DNA of 64,000 nt from Candidatus Melainabacteria bacterium. Its GTDB lineage: Bacteria > Cyanobacteriota > Vampirovibrionia > Obscuribacterales > Obscuribacteraceae. Location: the NCBI GenBank assembly GCA_013288645.1, contig JABDBL010000005.1, positions 1-64,000 on the forward strand. Direction: 5' to 3'. Shown piece by piece: positions 34,243-42,589 of this stretch. The notes beneath the pieces were generated by a model. It had not been told where the DNA came from. It did no database searches and saw only the letters and a list, made by a program, of their open reading frames with translations. The position numbers and the translations under genes are program-made. Each line of letters starts with the position of its first letter. Within the stretch, counting starts at the first letter, position 1.

Positions 34243-34458
34243 ATGAACTTTATAACTAATCTTTATAAACGCAAAGTACGAATGTCTAATTGGGAGCTTA
34301 CTATTTTTAAGCTTTCTGTTTTTTGTATTTCCATACCAATTGGTTGCTATTTTGCTGATTTTTTTAGACCATACCTTTGGCCGTTTATTATTATCGGAAT
34401 TACAACAGGTGTCTGGATAACAATTATTTGGCTGCACGCGATGAAAGAAGCTTCGTAG
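34243..34458 (+). CDS. Small two-helix membrane protein
   Basis: About 58-71 residues (ATG at 34243 or 34282). Two hydrophobic helices (IFKLSVFCISIPIGCYFADFF and PFIIIGITTGVWITIIWL) and a short basic/acidic tail. No family was recognised. It lies between birA and a truncated regulator-like gene on the same strand. Confidence 0.5.
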   Translation: MNFITNLYKRKVRMSNWELTIFKLSVFCISIPIGCYFADFFRPYLWPFIIIGITTGVWITIIWLHAMKEAS

Positions 34459-34470
34459 GGGACCTTTATC

Positions 34471-34698
34471 ATGATTAAGAATAAATCGGAGTACAAGCGT
34501 ACAAAAGATTTAGCTACTGAGTTGAATATATCGCTAATGCAACTTAAGTTTTATCAGGGATTTAAGGCATTGGCACCGTTGGCTCAGCGTGCGTATAGGG
34601 CGTCGCTGAAAAGACAATTTAGGCAACTTAATCAAGAATTACAAGATTATGAGAGATTAAAATCTGACATGGTTGATGTTAGTACTAATTCTGCCTAG
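34471..34698 (+). CDS. Truncated paralogue of the Xre antitoxin N terminus
   Basis: 75 residues beginning MIKNKSEYKRTKDLA and containing LQDYERLKSDM, matching the N-terminal coiled region of the Xre protein at 35221 (MIKNEREYKNVRSDLA; LKDYEDLKAGK), but the helix-turn-helix is missing. Either a decayed antitoxin from an earlier copy of the module or an independent small neutralising protein. A GGGGACC sequence precedes the ATG. Confidence 0.6.
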   Translation: MIKNKSEYKRTKDLATELNISLMQLKFYQGFKALAPLAQRAYRASLKRQFRQLNQELQDYERLKSDMVDVSTNSA

Positions 34699-34721
34699 CT
34701 GCAAATTTCCCATGCGCTATC

Positions 34722-34749
34722 TTGACAATTTAGGTGACATGCGTATATT
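34722..34749 (+). promoter_or_regulatory. Promoter of the DUF6932/Xre pair
   Basis: TTGACA and TATATT separated by 16 bases, 37 bp before the DUF6932 start. A GTGAC/GTCAC inverted repeat overlaps the -10 region and may be the operator. Confidence 0.65.
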
Positions 34750-34786
34750 ATTGCGTCATGAGTAGTCACGCTAAAAAAGTTGTATT

Positions 34787-35224
34787 ATGATACCTGATGA
34801 ACAATCTAATGGGAATTTGCCATCAGGTATACATGTGGCATCCTGGCAAGAGTTTACTAGGAGATTTGGATATAATGATCATAGAAAGATATTACTTAAA
34901 GGACTTAAGAGGGCGCTATCAAATTTGCGGAAAGCTGGTTGCTTAGATGTTTATATAAATGGCAGCTTTATTACGAACAAAGAGCTACCGGAAGATTTTG
35001 ATGGGTGTTGGAATTGGGATGGAGTTGATGAAGATAAAATTGACAATGTGTTGTTAGAGTTTGCAAATGAGCGAGCGGCTCAAAAGAAAAAATATGGTGG
35101 GGAATTATTTCCAAATTTTATAGAAGGGGCGAGCCAAATATCGTTCCTTGAGTATTTTCAAAAAGACAAGTCTACAAAAGAGCCTAAAGGTATTATTCAA
35201 ATTGATTTGAGAACAGTATTATGA
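34787..35224 (+). CDS. DUF6932-type nucleotidyltransferase-like protein (candidate toxin)
   Basis: 145 residues resembling the DUF6932 family, which has a minimal nucleotidyltransferase look: VYINGSFITNKELPEDFDGC carries a GSF...D.D arrangement. The gene overlaps the following Xre gene by 4 bp (ATGA). Pairing of this family with Xre regulators suggests a toxin-antitoxin-like module; activity is inferred, not shown. Confidence 0.7.
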   Translation: MIPDEQSNGNLPSGIHVASWQEFTRRFGYNDHRKILLKGLKRALSNLRKAGCLDVYINGSFITNKELPEDFDGCWNWDGVDEDKIDNVLLEFANERAAQKKKYGGELFPNFIEGASQISFLEYFQKDKSTKEPKGIIQIDLRTVL

Positions 35225-35646
35225 TTAAGAACGAACGCGAATATAAAAATGTTAGATCAGATCTTGCCGCATTTAGGAAAACCTTAGGATGTTTGACGAA
35301 TGCTCGTATTAAGGGTGAAATAAGTCCTAAGAAAATTAAGATTCAGCAAGAAGCGACAAAAAGCATGATTCACACACTTGAACGAGAGCTCAAAGATTAT
35401 GAGGACTTGAAAGCAGGTAAGCATAAAACTAATTTGGGTTTGATAAGCGTGTTGCCATTGCATTTGATTCGGGCGCGAATTACACTTAATTGGACACAGA
35501 AGGATTTGGCGAAAAGAGTTGGCACATCAGAACAACAAATTCAGCGATACGAAGCTACTGATTATGAGTCAGCTAGTCTCGGAACCATTAGACATATAAG
35601 TGAAGTAATGAAAGAAAAATTGGATCATTTAGGCAGATCATCATGA
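35221..35646 (+). CDS. Xre-family HTH regulator (candidate antitoxin)
   Basis: 141 residues. The N-terminal coiled part (about 1-65) carries the MIKNxxEYK motif shared with the 34471 gene. The C-terminal Xre helix-turn-helix (about 78-135) reads LIRARITLNWTQKDLAKRVG, then SEQQIQRYE. It probably binds the promoter at 34722 and neutralises the upstream protein. Confidence 0.8.
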   Translation: MIKNEREYKNVRSDLAAFRKTLGCLTNARIKGEISPKKIKIQQEATKSMIHTLERELKDYEDLKAGKHKTNLGLISVLPLHLIRARITLNWTQKDLAKRVGTSEQQIQRYEATDYESASLGTIRHISEVMKEKLDHLGRSS

Positions 35647-35874
35647 TCTCTCAAGAAGGGCACTCTATCTGCAAAAAAGTAGTTAATTCCCGAAAAATTA
35701 ATTTGGAAACAGTTTTAGTTTCAGGCAGAAAGCAGGTCTTCTGGTAAACAAATATAGTCAAAATACTGTCTGAGTTCTTTGAAGTTTTTTAATTTCATAA
35801 TTATCTATTCTTAGGAGCACAGAAATTATTCCCTCAACTCGGGCTTGGCGTGATGTTCTTGAATAGTGTTTCAT

Positions 35875-36801
35875 TCAACCACTGGAGTGAGTGAAGCGGA
35901 CAACATGATAAATAATTTCATTGATAGGAACTGCTACGCCGGCTTCTTTTGCTAGTTTACATAGTTTTCCGTGTAAAGACTCTATTTCGGTTTGGCGGTG
36001 ATTTTCGATATCGACTAGCATGGAAGACTTAGAGTTGGAGCCAATTGTTTTATATTTTTCACTTTTTTGTATTATGCTTTCGTACTCTTGTTTGCCAACG
36101 TTGATTTTAAGCGCTTTGGCGACAGAAAATGCTTCGTCTAAGCAGCTGGTATAAATTGACATTGTTTCTGGATTGCTCACTATAGGGCCAATAGGGGAGC
36201 GAAAAAGAGAAGTCATGCCAGCGAAGGTAATGATCCAAAGAAATTTTATCCACAGTTCTTTTTCGATTTCAGCAGAGTTACTTGCTTCGATGCCAGCATT
36301 GCGCATGATCTTTGCCACGTTATTTAATTCGTCTTGATATTTTTTATCGCGTCTGCCAAAAATAATGGTGCGTGGTCCAGCAGTTTGTTCGATTAATCCA
36401 GGAGCTTTTCTTTCGGAAATAATGTAAGCAATTCCTGGAACAACAATGCCTGCATTTAGGTGCTTCTGTATAATTTCATCATTATCAATGCCGTTTTGTA
36501 ACGATAATACTACTGTGTCTTGCTTGACGACAGATGCTAGATCTTTGCTTACTATTTGAGTGTCGTAGCTTTTAACGCAGAGCAAAATGAGATCAGGATC
36601 AACTGCTTCGCTAACTGATGAAATGACCCGAGCAGGCTTGACAGTAAAATCACCGACCACACTCTTTATATGCAAGCCCGATTCTTTAATTTCTTTGTAG
36701 TGATCACCGCGGGCTACGAATGTGACATCGTTTCCGCTTTTTGCCAAAAGCCCACCATAAAAGCCACCTACTCCACCCGTTCCCACGATTAGTGTTTTCA
36801 T
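35875..36801 (-). CDS. panE: 2-dehydropantoate 2-reductase (ketopantoate reductase) family
   Basis: 308 residues of the ApbA/PanE family, which reduces ketopantoate with NADPH in pantothenate synthesis. The nucleotide-binding motif is GTGGVGGFYGG at the N terminus; LSLQNGIDN holds the conserved Asn; the C-terminal helical part has the catalytic Lys region (EKELWIKFLWI). Family members also act on other 2-keto acids, so the symbol is by family. Confidence 0.85.
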   Translation of the reverse strand: MKTLIVGTGGVGGFYGGLLAKSGNDVTFVARGDHYKEIKESGLHIKSVVGDFTVKPARVISSVSEAVDPDLILLCVKSYDTQIVSKDLASVVKQDTVVLSLQNGIDNDEIIQKHLNAGIVVPGIAYIISERKAPGLIEQTAGPRTIIFGRRDKKYQDELNNVAKIMRNAGIEASNSAEIEKELWIKFLWIITFAGMTSLFRSPIGPIVSNPETMSIYTSCLDEAFSVAKALKINVGKQEYESIIQKSEKYKTIGSNSKSSMLVDIENHRQTEIESLHGKLCKLAKEAGVAVPINEIIYHVVRFTHSSG

Positions 36802-36874
36802 ATTTTATTCTAGCAATTGGTTCGGACTAACATAGGCTAGTCTTATCAATATTACGTGCCCTTCTCTTTCTTAT

Positions 36875-37417
36875 TCAGTAATTTACTAACGAGAAAAATT
36901 TGGTTCCATCGGGCAGAAGTAATTTTCCGCCCAAGCCTTCGAGATTGACTAGAAAGCCGGCAGCAACAACGTCGCCGCCAAGTTTTTCTAAAAGTTTGCA
37001 GGCCGCTGAGGCAGTACCACCGGTGGCTAGTAAATCGTCGATTAGAACTATTTTTTCATTTTGGGTTACGGCGTCTACATGGATTTCTAGACAATCTTCT
37101 CCGTATTCCAGTTTGTAATTGAGTCGCTCGATATCATGCGGTAATTTGCCTGGCTTGCGTATGGGCACAAAACCCAAACCCAGTTTAAAGGCTACAGCGG
37201 CGCCTACAATAAAACCTCGGGCTTCTATGCCCGCTATTTTATGTGGTTGATATTTTTTTGCTTCTTGACTAAGCAAGTCTATGACATAGGCAAAAGCCTC
37301 GCCATCTTTAAATAGCGTGGTTAAGTCTCTAAACACAATGCCGGGTTTTGGAAAATCAGGAATATCTCTGATTTTTTCTTTGAGCCACTTTGTTTTGCTT
37401 TCGTTAATAGTAAGCAT
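36875..37417 (-). CDS. apt: Adenine phosphoribosyltransferase
   Basis: Salvages adenine to AMP using PRPP. The PRPP-binding motif VLIDDLLATGGTASAA is canonical, and IPDFPKPGIVFRDLTTLF, GIEARGFIVG and RKPGKLPH are typical of Apt. At 180 residues the length fits. It is 47 bp downstream of recJ on the same strand, an arrangement seen in several bacteria where apt follows recJ. Confidence 0.96.
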   Translation of the reverse strand: MLTINESKTKWLKEKIRDIPDFPKPGIVFRDLTTLFKDGEAFAYVIDLLSQEAKKYQPHKIAGIEARGFIVGAAVAFKLGLGFVPIRKPGKLPHDIERLNYKLEYGEDCLEIHVDAVTQNEKIVLIDDLLATGGTASAACKLLEKLGGDVVAAGFLVNLEGLGGKLLLPDGTKFFSLVNY

Positions 37418-37464
37418 ATTCCTCCAGATATCGCAGATGATTTTCTATTTTGGCAGTTTATTAC

Positions 37465-40074
37465 TTACTGTGCCAGGCTGCCTTTTACTGTTGTAACATT
37501 ATCCACATATTGGCTGGTTTGCGATGTATTTATGACGCTGAAGTCTAATTCTGCTGTAGCAATATCATTGGGCTGAGTGGGTTCTTGGGGATTATTGAGT
37601 ATTCTCTTATTTAGATCATTTAAAGAAGCAGACGCACACCACAAACGGAATTGATTTATTTGTTTCAAGATTTCTTCCAGTTGATTGTATTCGCTTATCT
37701 GTTTTATGTCCTTTTCCATTGGATTATCCAGCAGATCAAAATAAATCATACCTTGATCGGAATACCAGTCTACTAATTCTAATTTTCTCAGTAAGGCCAG
37801 CGCCAAGGCGCAAGCCAGGTCGGTGGTAGCCAAGGCGGCGGCAATACGGCTTGCTTGCGCTTCGCCTGATTTTTTATTTACCACAAAGCGCACAAGTCCC
37901 ATAAGACGTTTTACTAAAGATGTACTGTCGATTGGCTGAGCACCACTGTCTCCTAATATGTAAATCTTGTTTGCACCAGATGTGGTGACAATTTGTTGCC
38001 AGACCGCTGGTGAAGGCGGAAATTGCTTAATTAGTAGATGCTGTCTTTTCGGTAAAGATAACCTATCAAAGGCTTTTATTGATAGACTGTTATCGATCTC
38101 TTCAGAAAATATTGAGAGTTTGTCACCAAGAGTTGTGATGGCGGTAGCAACTATTTTGTTGCTCTTTTCAAAATGACGCAAGTCTATCCAATTCTGCTTA
38201 GTGCTTGTAACCAAGCTTTCTACAGTTTCAGCAGGTTTTAGTAGAGGTAAGTCATTAACTGTTACAGCCGACGGTTTTACTGTTTCAGGGATAGTTAGTT
38301 TGATCAAGACTGGATCTGAGATTGTAGATTCAGCTGTTGTGGCAACGGTTTTAGGATTAGATAGTCGCCAATCTGCTAATACTAATTGCAGGCGCTCTTT
38401 GCCATTAAAGGTATTTATTTCGGGAGTAAAGATAATATCTATGACATCATCGGTTGTTGGAACAATATTATTTGTATTCCAAAAAACACAAGAAAAAGTT
38501 TGGTCATTTTGTTTATCGATTAAATCAAGTCTATGGTGCTTTCCTTCGCGGCCAAGGGGAGAAATTTTACTGCTAGATAATTTGCTGGCATAAAAAATGG
38601 GTTTTTTATTTTCCATACCAAAAGGGGCTAATTTAGTTAGAGTTTTAGCAAAGGCAAATAAATCTACTGTTGTATCTTCTAGCGTGACATCAACGTTTAT
38701 TATAGGAGCGCGGCTTTTATTAGCCATCATTTGATTGCAAGTAGATACAATGGCTGCAGAGAAAGCTTCTGCTTTATCGGCGGGTAAGGAAAAACCAGCG
38801 GCCATTTTATGGCCACCCCATTTAGTTAGTAAATGGGCATTGGCTTTTAGAATTTCACATAAATCGAGGCTGCCTATGCCTCGTGCTGATCCTTTTACTA
38901 TTCCTTCTTGTGCATCCAGTTCGGCAATAAAAACTGGACGGTGATATTTTTCCACCAGGCGCGAGGCAACTATGCCAACAACGCCATGATGCCAACCCTC
39001 TTTATAAATGCTGATGGCGTTCTGTTGAGCCAAATTTCCTAGAGCATTTATTGTTTGCTCGGCTTCGGAAAACACTTGTTCGCAAATCTGTTGCCGTTTA
39101 GTATTATCATTCTGTAATTGATGAGAAAGTTTATTTGCTAATTCACGATTATCTGTTGTAAGTAATTCAACAGCAACTTGAGCATCGGCCAATCTGCCGA
39201 CAGCATTGATGCGTGGTGCTAAACCAAAACCTACTATATCCGTATCACTTGATGGTTGTATTTGGGATAGTAAAGCTTGAATGCCGGGGCGCGGAGATTT
39301 TATAAGCTTGGGTAAACCAATTTGAACAAGATAGCGATTTTCGCGTATTAAGGGTACTAAGTCTGCAATCATACCGAGCGTGACAAAATCCAAAAATTCC
39401 TCTGTTTGAGATGCTAAATTATGTTCTGCTAGGAGAGCTTCTGCAACTTTGTAAGCAACTCCTACTCCCGGGAGATGAAAAAGAGGGTGAGATTCTGTGA
39501 GTAATTTAGGATGCACAATAGCTTTGGCAGGCGGCAATAGTTCAGGCAGGGCGTGGTGATCCAAAATAATTGTGTCTACGCCCAAAGATTTGGCAAAGTT
39601 TACTTCAGCAAAATTGGATACACCACAATCACAGCTAATGATCAATTTTGTTTTTTGTTTGCTAGCTAATATACTTACTGCTTTAAGATTGAGCCCATAG
39701 CCTTCGCTAGCGCGGTTTGGTATGTAATATCCTACCTTGGCTGATATTTTTTGTAAGGCAGTGAGCATTAAGGAGGTAGCGGTTATTCCATCTACGTCAT
39801 AGTCACCATATACGGTGATTTGTTCATTATTAGCTAAAGCCTGATTTATTCTTATTATGGCTTTGTCGATATCTGGCAATTCAAAGGGATTGGTCGGTGA
39901 ATAGTATTCAGAATAAAGAAAAGCCTCGGCATCTTTTGGTGAGTCAATACCGCGTCTAAGCAATATTTTTGCCAGCAGAGCTGACTGCTCAGCGGTTGCT
40001 AATAGTTCGGCTGATGGTTCTATGTCTGGAGGTAATTGCCAGATTTTTCCTTTTGCACTTAATGTATCAAGCAT
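37465..40074 (-). CDS. recJ: Single-stranded-DNA exonuclease RecJ
   Basis: A DHH-family 5'-3' ssDNA exonuclease for recombination and repair. Motifs: VYGDYDVDGITAT (I), SCDCGVSNF (II), ILDHHALPE (III); the DHHA1 part has VKGSARGIGSLDL and WGGHKMAAGF. It is about 870 residues, some 300 longer than E. coli RecJ, with a C-terminal extension like long cyanobacterial and Firmicute forms. The start is uncertain: 40137 gives 21 more residues and neither ATG has a clear ribosome-binding site. Confidence 0.93.
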   Translation of the reverse strand: MLDTLSAKGKIWQLPPDIEPSAELLATAEQSALLAKILLRRGIDSPKDAEAFLYSEYYSPTNPFELPDIDKAIIRINQALANNEQITVYGDYDVDGITATSLMLTALQKISAKVGYYIPNRASEGYGLNLKAVSILASKQKTKLIISCDCGVSNFAEVNFAKSLGVDTIILDHHALPELLPPAKAIVHPKLLTESHPLFHLPGVGVAYKVAEALLAEHNLASQTEEFLDFVTLGMIADLVPLIRENRYLVQIGLPKLIKSPRPGIQALLSQIQPSSDTDIVGFGLAPRINAVGRLADAQVAVELLTTDNRELANKLSHQLQNDNTKRQQICEQVFSEAEQTINALGNLAQQNAISIYKEGWHHGVVGIVASRLVEKYHRPVFIAELDAQEGIVKGSARGIGSLDLCEILKANAHLLTKWGGHKMAAGFSLPADKAEAFSAAIVSTCNQMMANKSRAPIINVDVTLEDTTVDLFAFAKTLTKLAPFGMENKKPIFYASKLSSSKISPLGREGKHHRLDLIDKQNDQTFSCVFWNTNNIVPTTDDVIDIIFTPEINTFNGKERLQLVLADWRLSNPKTVATTAESTISDPVLIKLTIPETVKPSAVTVNDLPLLKPAETVESLVTSTKQNWIDLRHFEKSNKIVATAITTLGDKLSIFSEEIDNSLSIKAFDRLSLPKRQHLLIKQFPPSPAVWQQIVTTSGANKIYILGDSGAQPIDSTSLVKRLMGLVRFVVNKKSGEAQASRIAAALATTDLACALALALLRKLELVDWYSDQGMIYFDLLDNPMEKDIKQISEYNQLEEILKQINQFRLWCASASLNDLNKRILNNPQEPTQPNDIATAELDFSVINTSQTSQYVDNVTTVKGSLAQ

Positions 40075-40360
40075 TGGAGAGTATATAGTTACTTGGGTTT
40101 GATAGTTGAATTGGATATAGAATGCAAATAGATGCACGATTTAAAGTATATAGACCGCACCAGATATGATACTGATGAGTCCAAGATGTTTAGCATACTC
40201 CAAAAATGTCTAAAAATTCTATTGCGACTTGCTTTGATCAAATTAAACTTTTTAGTACCACTTCTGTTGCTGTCGTTATTGTAGAGCGGTTTATATGGTT
40301 CATTTATTGCTCGACGAATATACAGACGCAATAGAGGCGCAAAAAGTTCAAATATGGGGA

Positions 40361-40654
40361 TTAATTCGGTGGATTTAATTTTGGATCACGAAATTCAAGC
40401 ACATGTTTAGGCTTAAATTGTTTGGAATTATCGAGTTCATATTCGATGATAGTGGTGAAAATGGGTGGTTTTGGCCATGGTAAAATCCAGCCAATTAGCC
40501 AGAGTATGGGAAAAAGAGCAACTTGTAAGCTAATAGCCACAAGACATGCCTGAAAGAGAGACTGATAGTCTAATATCAGCTCCTGAGATTTGTGTTGACA
40601 ATAGTTGAAAAAATTGAACTGCATAATTATGTATATTTTCGGTCCCGCTTGCAC
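40361..40654 (-). CDS. Small single-span membrane protein
   Basis: Up to 97 residues (GTG at 40654; ATG at 40624). One long hydrophobic region (SLFQACLVAISLQVALFPIL then WLIGWILPW) is followed by a polar C-terminal tail. No family was recognised. It is divergent from the protease/peptide-transport operon, only 20 bp away, so promoters overlap. Confidence 0.45.
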   Translation of the reverse strand: MQAGPKIYIIMQFNFFNYCQHKSQELILDYQSLFQACLVAISLQVALFPILWLIGWILPWPKPPIFTTIIEYELDNSKQFKPKHVLEFRDPKLNPPN

Positions 40655-40674
40655 TTGAATGTCTATAATATCGG

Positions 40675-41466
40675 GTGAATGGATTAGTTATTTGGACAGT
40701 AAACATGAATTGTTCTTGGTTGTCATATCAAAATAGATTAATACTTGCCGTTGTCTTTTTTATTCAGGTCTTATTGCTTTTGCCGTTATTAAAGGCCTAT
40801 GCAGCTGATGAAAATGCCCCAATCAATGAAAGCCAAACAATATACGGTCCTGAAAACTTAATGAAAACATTGCGCACTCCCTTTACAACGACTGTATTAA
40901 ATGAGAGTCACAAGTATTACTCAGCTGATGATGCAATAGGCTTAACGCCAATAGCTATCTCGTCTAAATCTGTCTCTTTGAATAGAAATAGTTTGGAGGA
41001 ACGCTTTCATGGTCCAAAGTTATTCTTGCCGTCACGTATGGTTTTGGGGGAATGTTCGGAATTCGTGGTTAAAGGCAGTCCTGGTTCTTATGCTGCAATT
41101 GCTATGTCGGAGAGCAATAAAGGTGCCAAGCCGTTATCGGGGCATAAATTGAGATTGGGAGCTGATCGCAAGCTTGTATCTTTAGGCATAATTCCAGAAA
41201 CAGGAATGTTGTCACTATTTGTAGAAACACCTATTCAAGGTGATCTAGTGGATAGTTCTTTATATTTTGAAGGTGTTATTTGGTCTAAGCCAGACTTTAG
41301 TGATTTGCAAATGACCTCGACAGTCTTGACTTGTCAGAATAGTTCTGATGAAAATGGTGTAGTTGTCGCCGGACAACAAGAAAAAAAACACAGAGCTATT
41401 ATTTTCGATGTTTCTAAGCCGATGTCAACCCGGGCTGTAGGTGGTTTAAGTAGTGGCCAACCATAA
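40675..41466 (+). CDS. Secreted protein of unknown function, first gene of protease/transport operon
   Basis: 263 residues with a signal peptide ending near KAYAAD (about residue 43). The mature protein is mostly beta (LGADRKLVSLGIIPETGMLS) with no recognised domain. It overlaps the serine protease gene by 14 bp, so the two are probably translated together, and it may be an inhibitor, chaperone or partner of the protease. Confidence 0.7.
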   Translation: MNGLVIWTVNMNCSWLSYQNRLILAVVFFIQVLLLLPLLKAYAADENAPINESQTIYGPENLMKTLRTPFTTTVLNESHKYYSADDAIGLTPIAISSKSVSLNRNSLEERFHGPKLFLPSRMVLGECSEFVVKGSPGSYAAIAMSESNKGAKPLSGHKLRLGADRKLVSLGIIPETGMLSLFVETPIQGDLVDSSLYFEGVIWSKPDFSDLQMTSTVLTCQNSSDENGVVVAGQQEKKHRAIIFDVSKPMSTRAVGGLSSGQP

Positions 41467-42589
41467 GCAGATCTATTCGAGCGCAATATTGTGCTTGTGT
41501 CTGATTTTGTTTTTTGCATCTGTTTGGTCAAACAAATGTTTTGCTAGTCAAAACTGGCAAGCGCTTGACCAAAAAATAAAGAGAAAAGTTTTGCAAATAA
41601 ATGTTGGTTTGAAAATCAAATTGCAAAATACCCTGTGGGTGCAGGTAGCCGATATTTCGTCCCAAAAAAAGTACTATGTTTTTACTACGACCGCTAAGGA
41701 CTTTGGCTATCAGGTTGTTGGACGCGGTTCGACTTTTCCTATATTTGTTGACGATCAGCAGAAAACTTTTTTTGTCACAAATAAGCATGTTTTAGATAAT
41801 GCTAGACAAATAAAAGAAGAGTGTGAAATGTTTTATACAGCGTCAATGTTTTATGCTAAAAGTTATATGGCCGGAGCTCAGAATTTTCAGCAATTACTAG
41901 ATGTGATCAATTTAGCAAATAAACGACAGCGCAGTCCCGCGGAGATCAAATTGTACAAGGATACCATAAACGCTATTTGGGATTGTTATGATAACAATTT
42001 GTCTGAGCACGCTGATCCTGGCAGGCTCTTATTTAATAAGTACAAAAAATTAGTTTCAATCGAAGCGCAACCCAGTTATTTTTTGCATGCAGAGGGTCCT
42101 ATCACCCAGCCGCCGATTGAAGCTAAGGTATATAAAGTAGGCAAAACTAAAGAGCCTGATTTGGCCATTCTTGTAGCTGTTGTTCCTAAGGAAATAAAAA
42201 ATCAATTGACAATGAATGGCCAGCTGCCATTGGATTTCAAAGCGATGAAAAATGAAGATATTCAAATTGTGGGTTATCCTGTGCGAAGCAGTTTCAATCA
42301 AATAAAAGAATATAAGCCAACTTTTAGTATTGGCAAAATAACTCAAGTAAAACAACATGTTTTTGAATTTATTGCAGAAGTGACCAAGGGTTATAGCGGT
42401 GGCCCAGTTATAAATGAGAGCGGCAAAGTAATTGGTATAGTAACTCAAAGGTTGCTCGTAGACGAAGGCATAGTCTCGTTGAATCATGGTGCAGCGATAA
42501 AAATTGAAGAACTAAAACATTTTGCGCCGGCACTATGGGAAAACAAGCATAAAAAAGAGACTGTAAATAATATTGTGAGAGTCAGATGA
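41453..42589 (+). CDS. Secreted trypsin-like serine protease
   Basis: 378 residues with a signal peptide (about 1-31) and a trypsin-like fold. The catalytic triad is visible: His in FVTNKHVLD, Asp in EPDLAIL and Ser in GYSGGPV. There is no PDZ domain, unlike DegP/HtrA. It sits upstream of a peptide-binding protein with a 4-bp overlap (ATGA), suggesting it produces peptides that the importer takes up. Confidence 0.85.
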   Translation: MANHKQIYSSAILCLCLILFFASVWSNKCFASQNWQALDQKIKRKVLQINVGLKIKLQNTLWVQVADISSQKKYYVFTTTAKDFGYQVVGRGSTFPIFVDDQQKTFFVTNKHVLDNARQIKEECEMFYTASMFYAKSYMAGAQNFQQLLDVINLANKRQRSPAEIKLYKDTINAIWDCYDNNLSEHADPGRLLFNKYKKLVSIEAQPSYFLHAEGPITQPPIEAKVYKVGKTKEPDLAILVAVVPKEIKNQLTMNGQLPLDFKAMKNEDIQIVGYPVRSSFNQIKEYKPTFSIGKITQVKQHVFEFIAEVTKGYSGGPVINESGKVIGIVTQRLLVDEGIVSLNHGAAIKIEELKHFAPALWENKHKKETVNNIVRVR

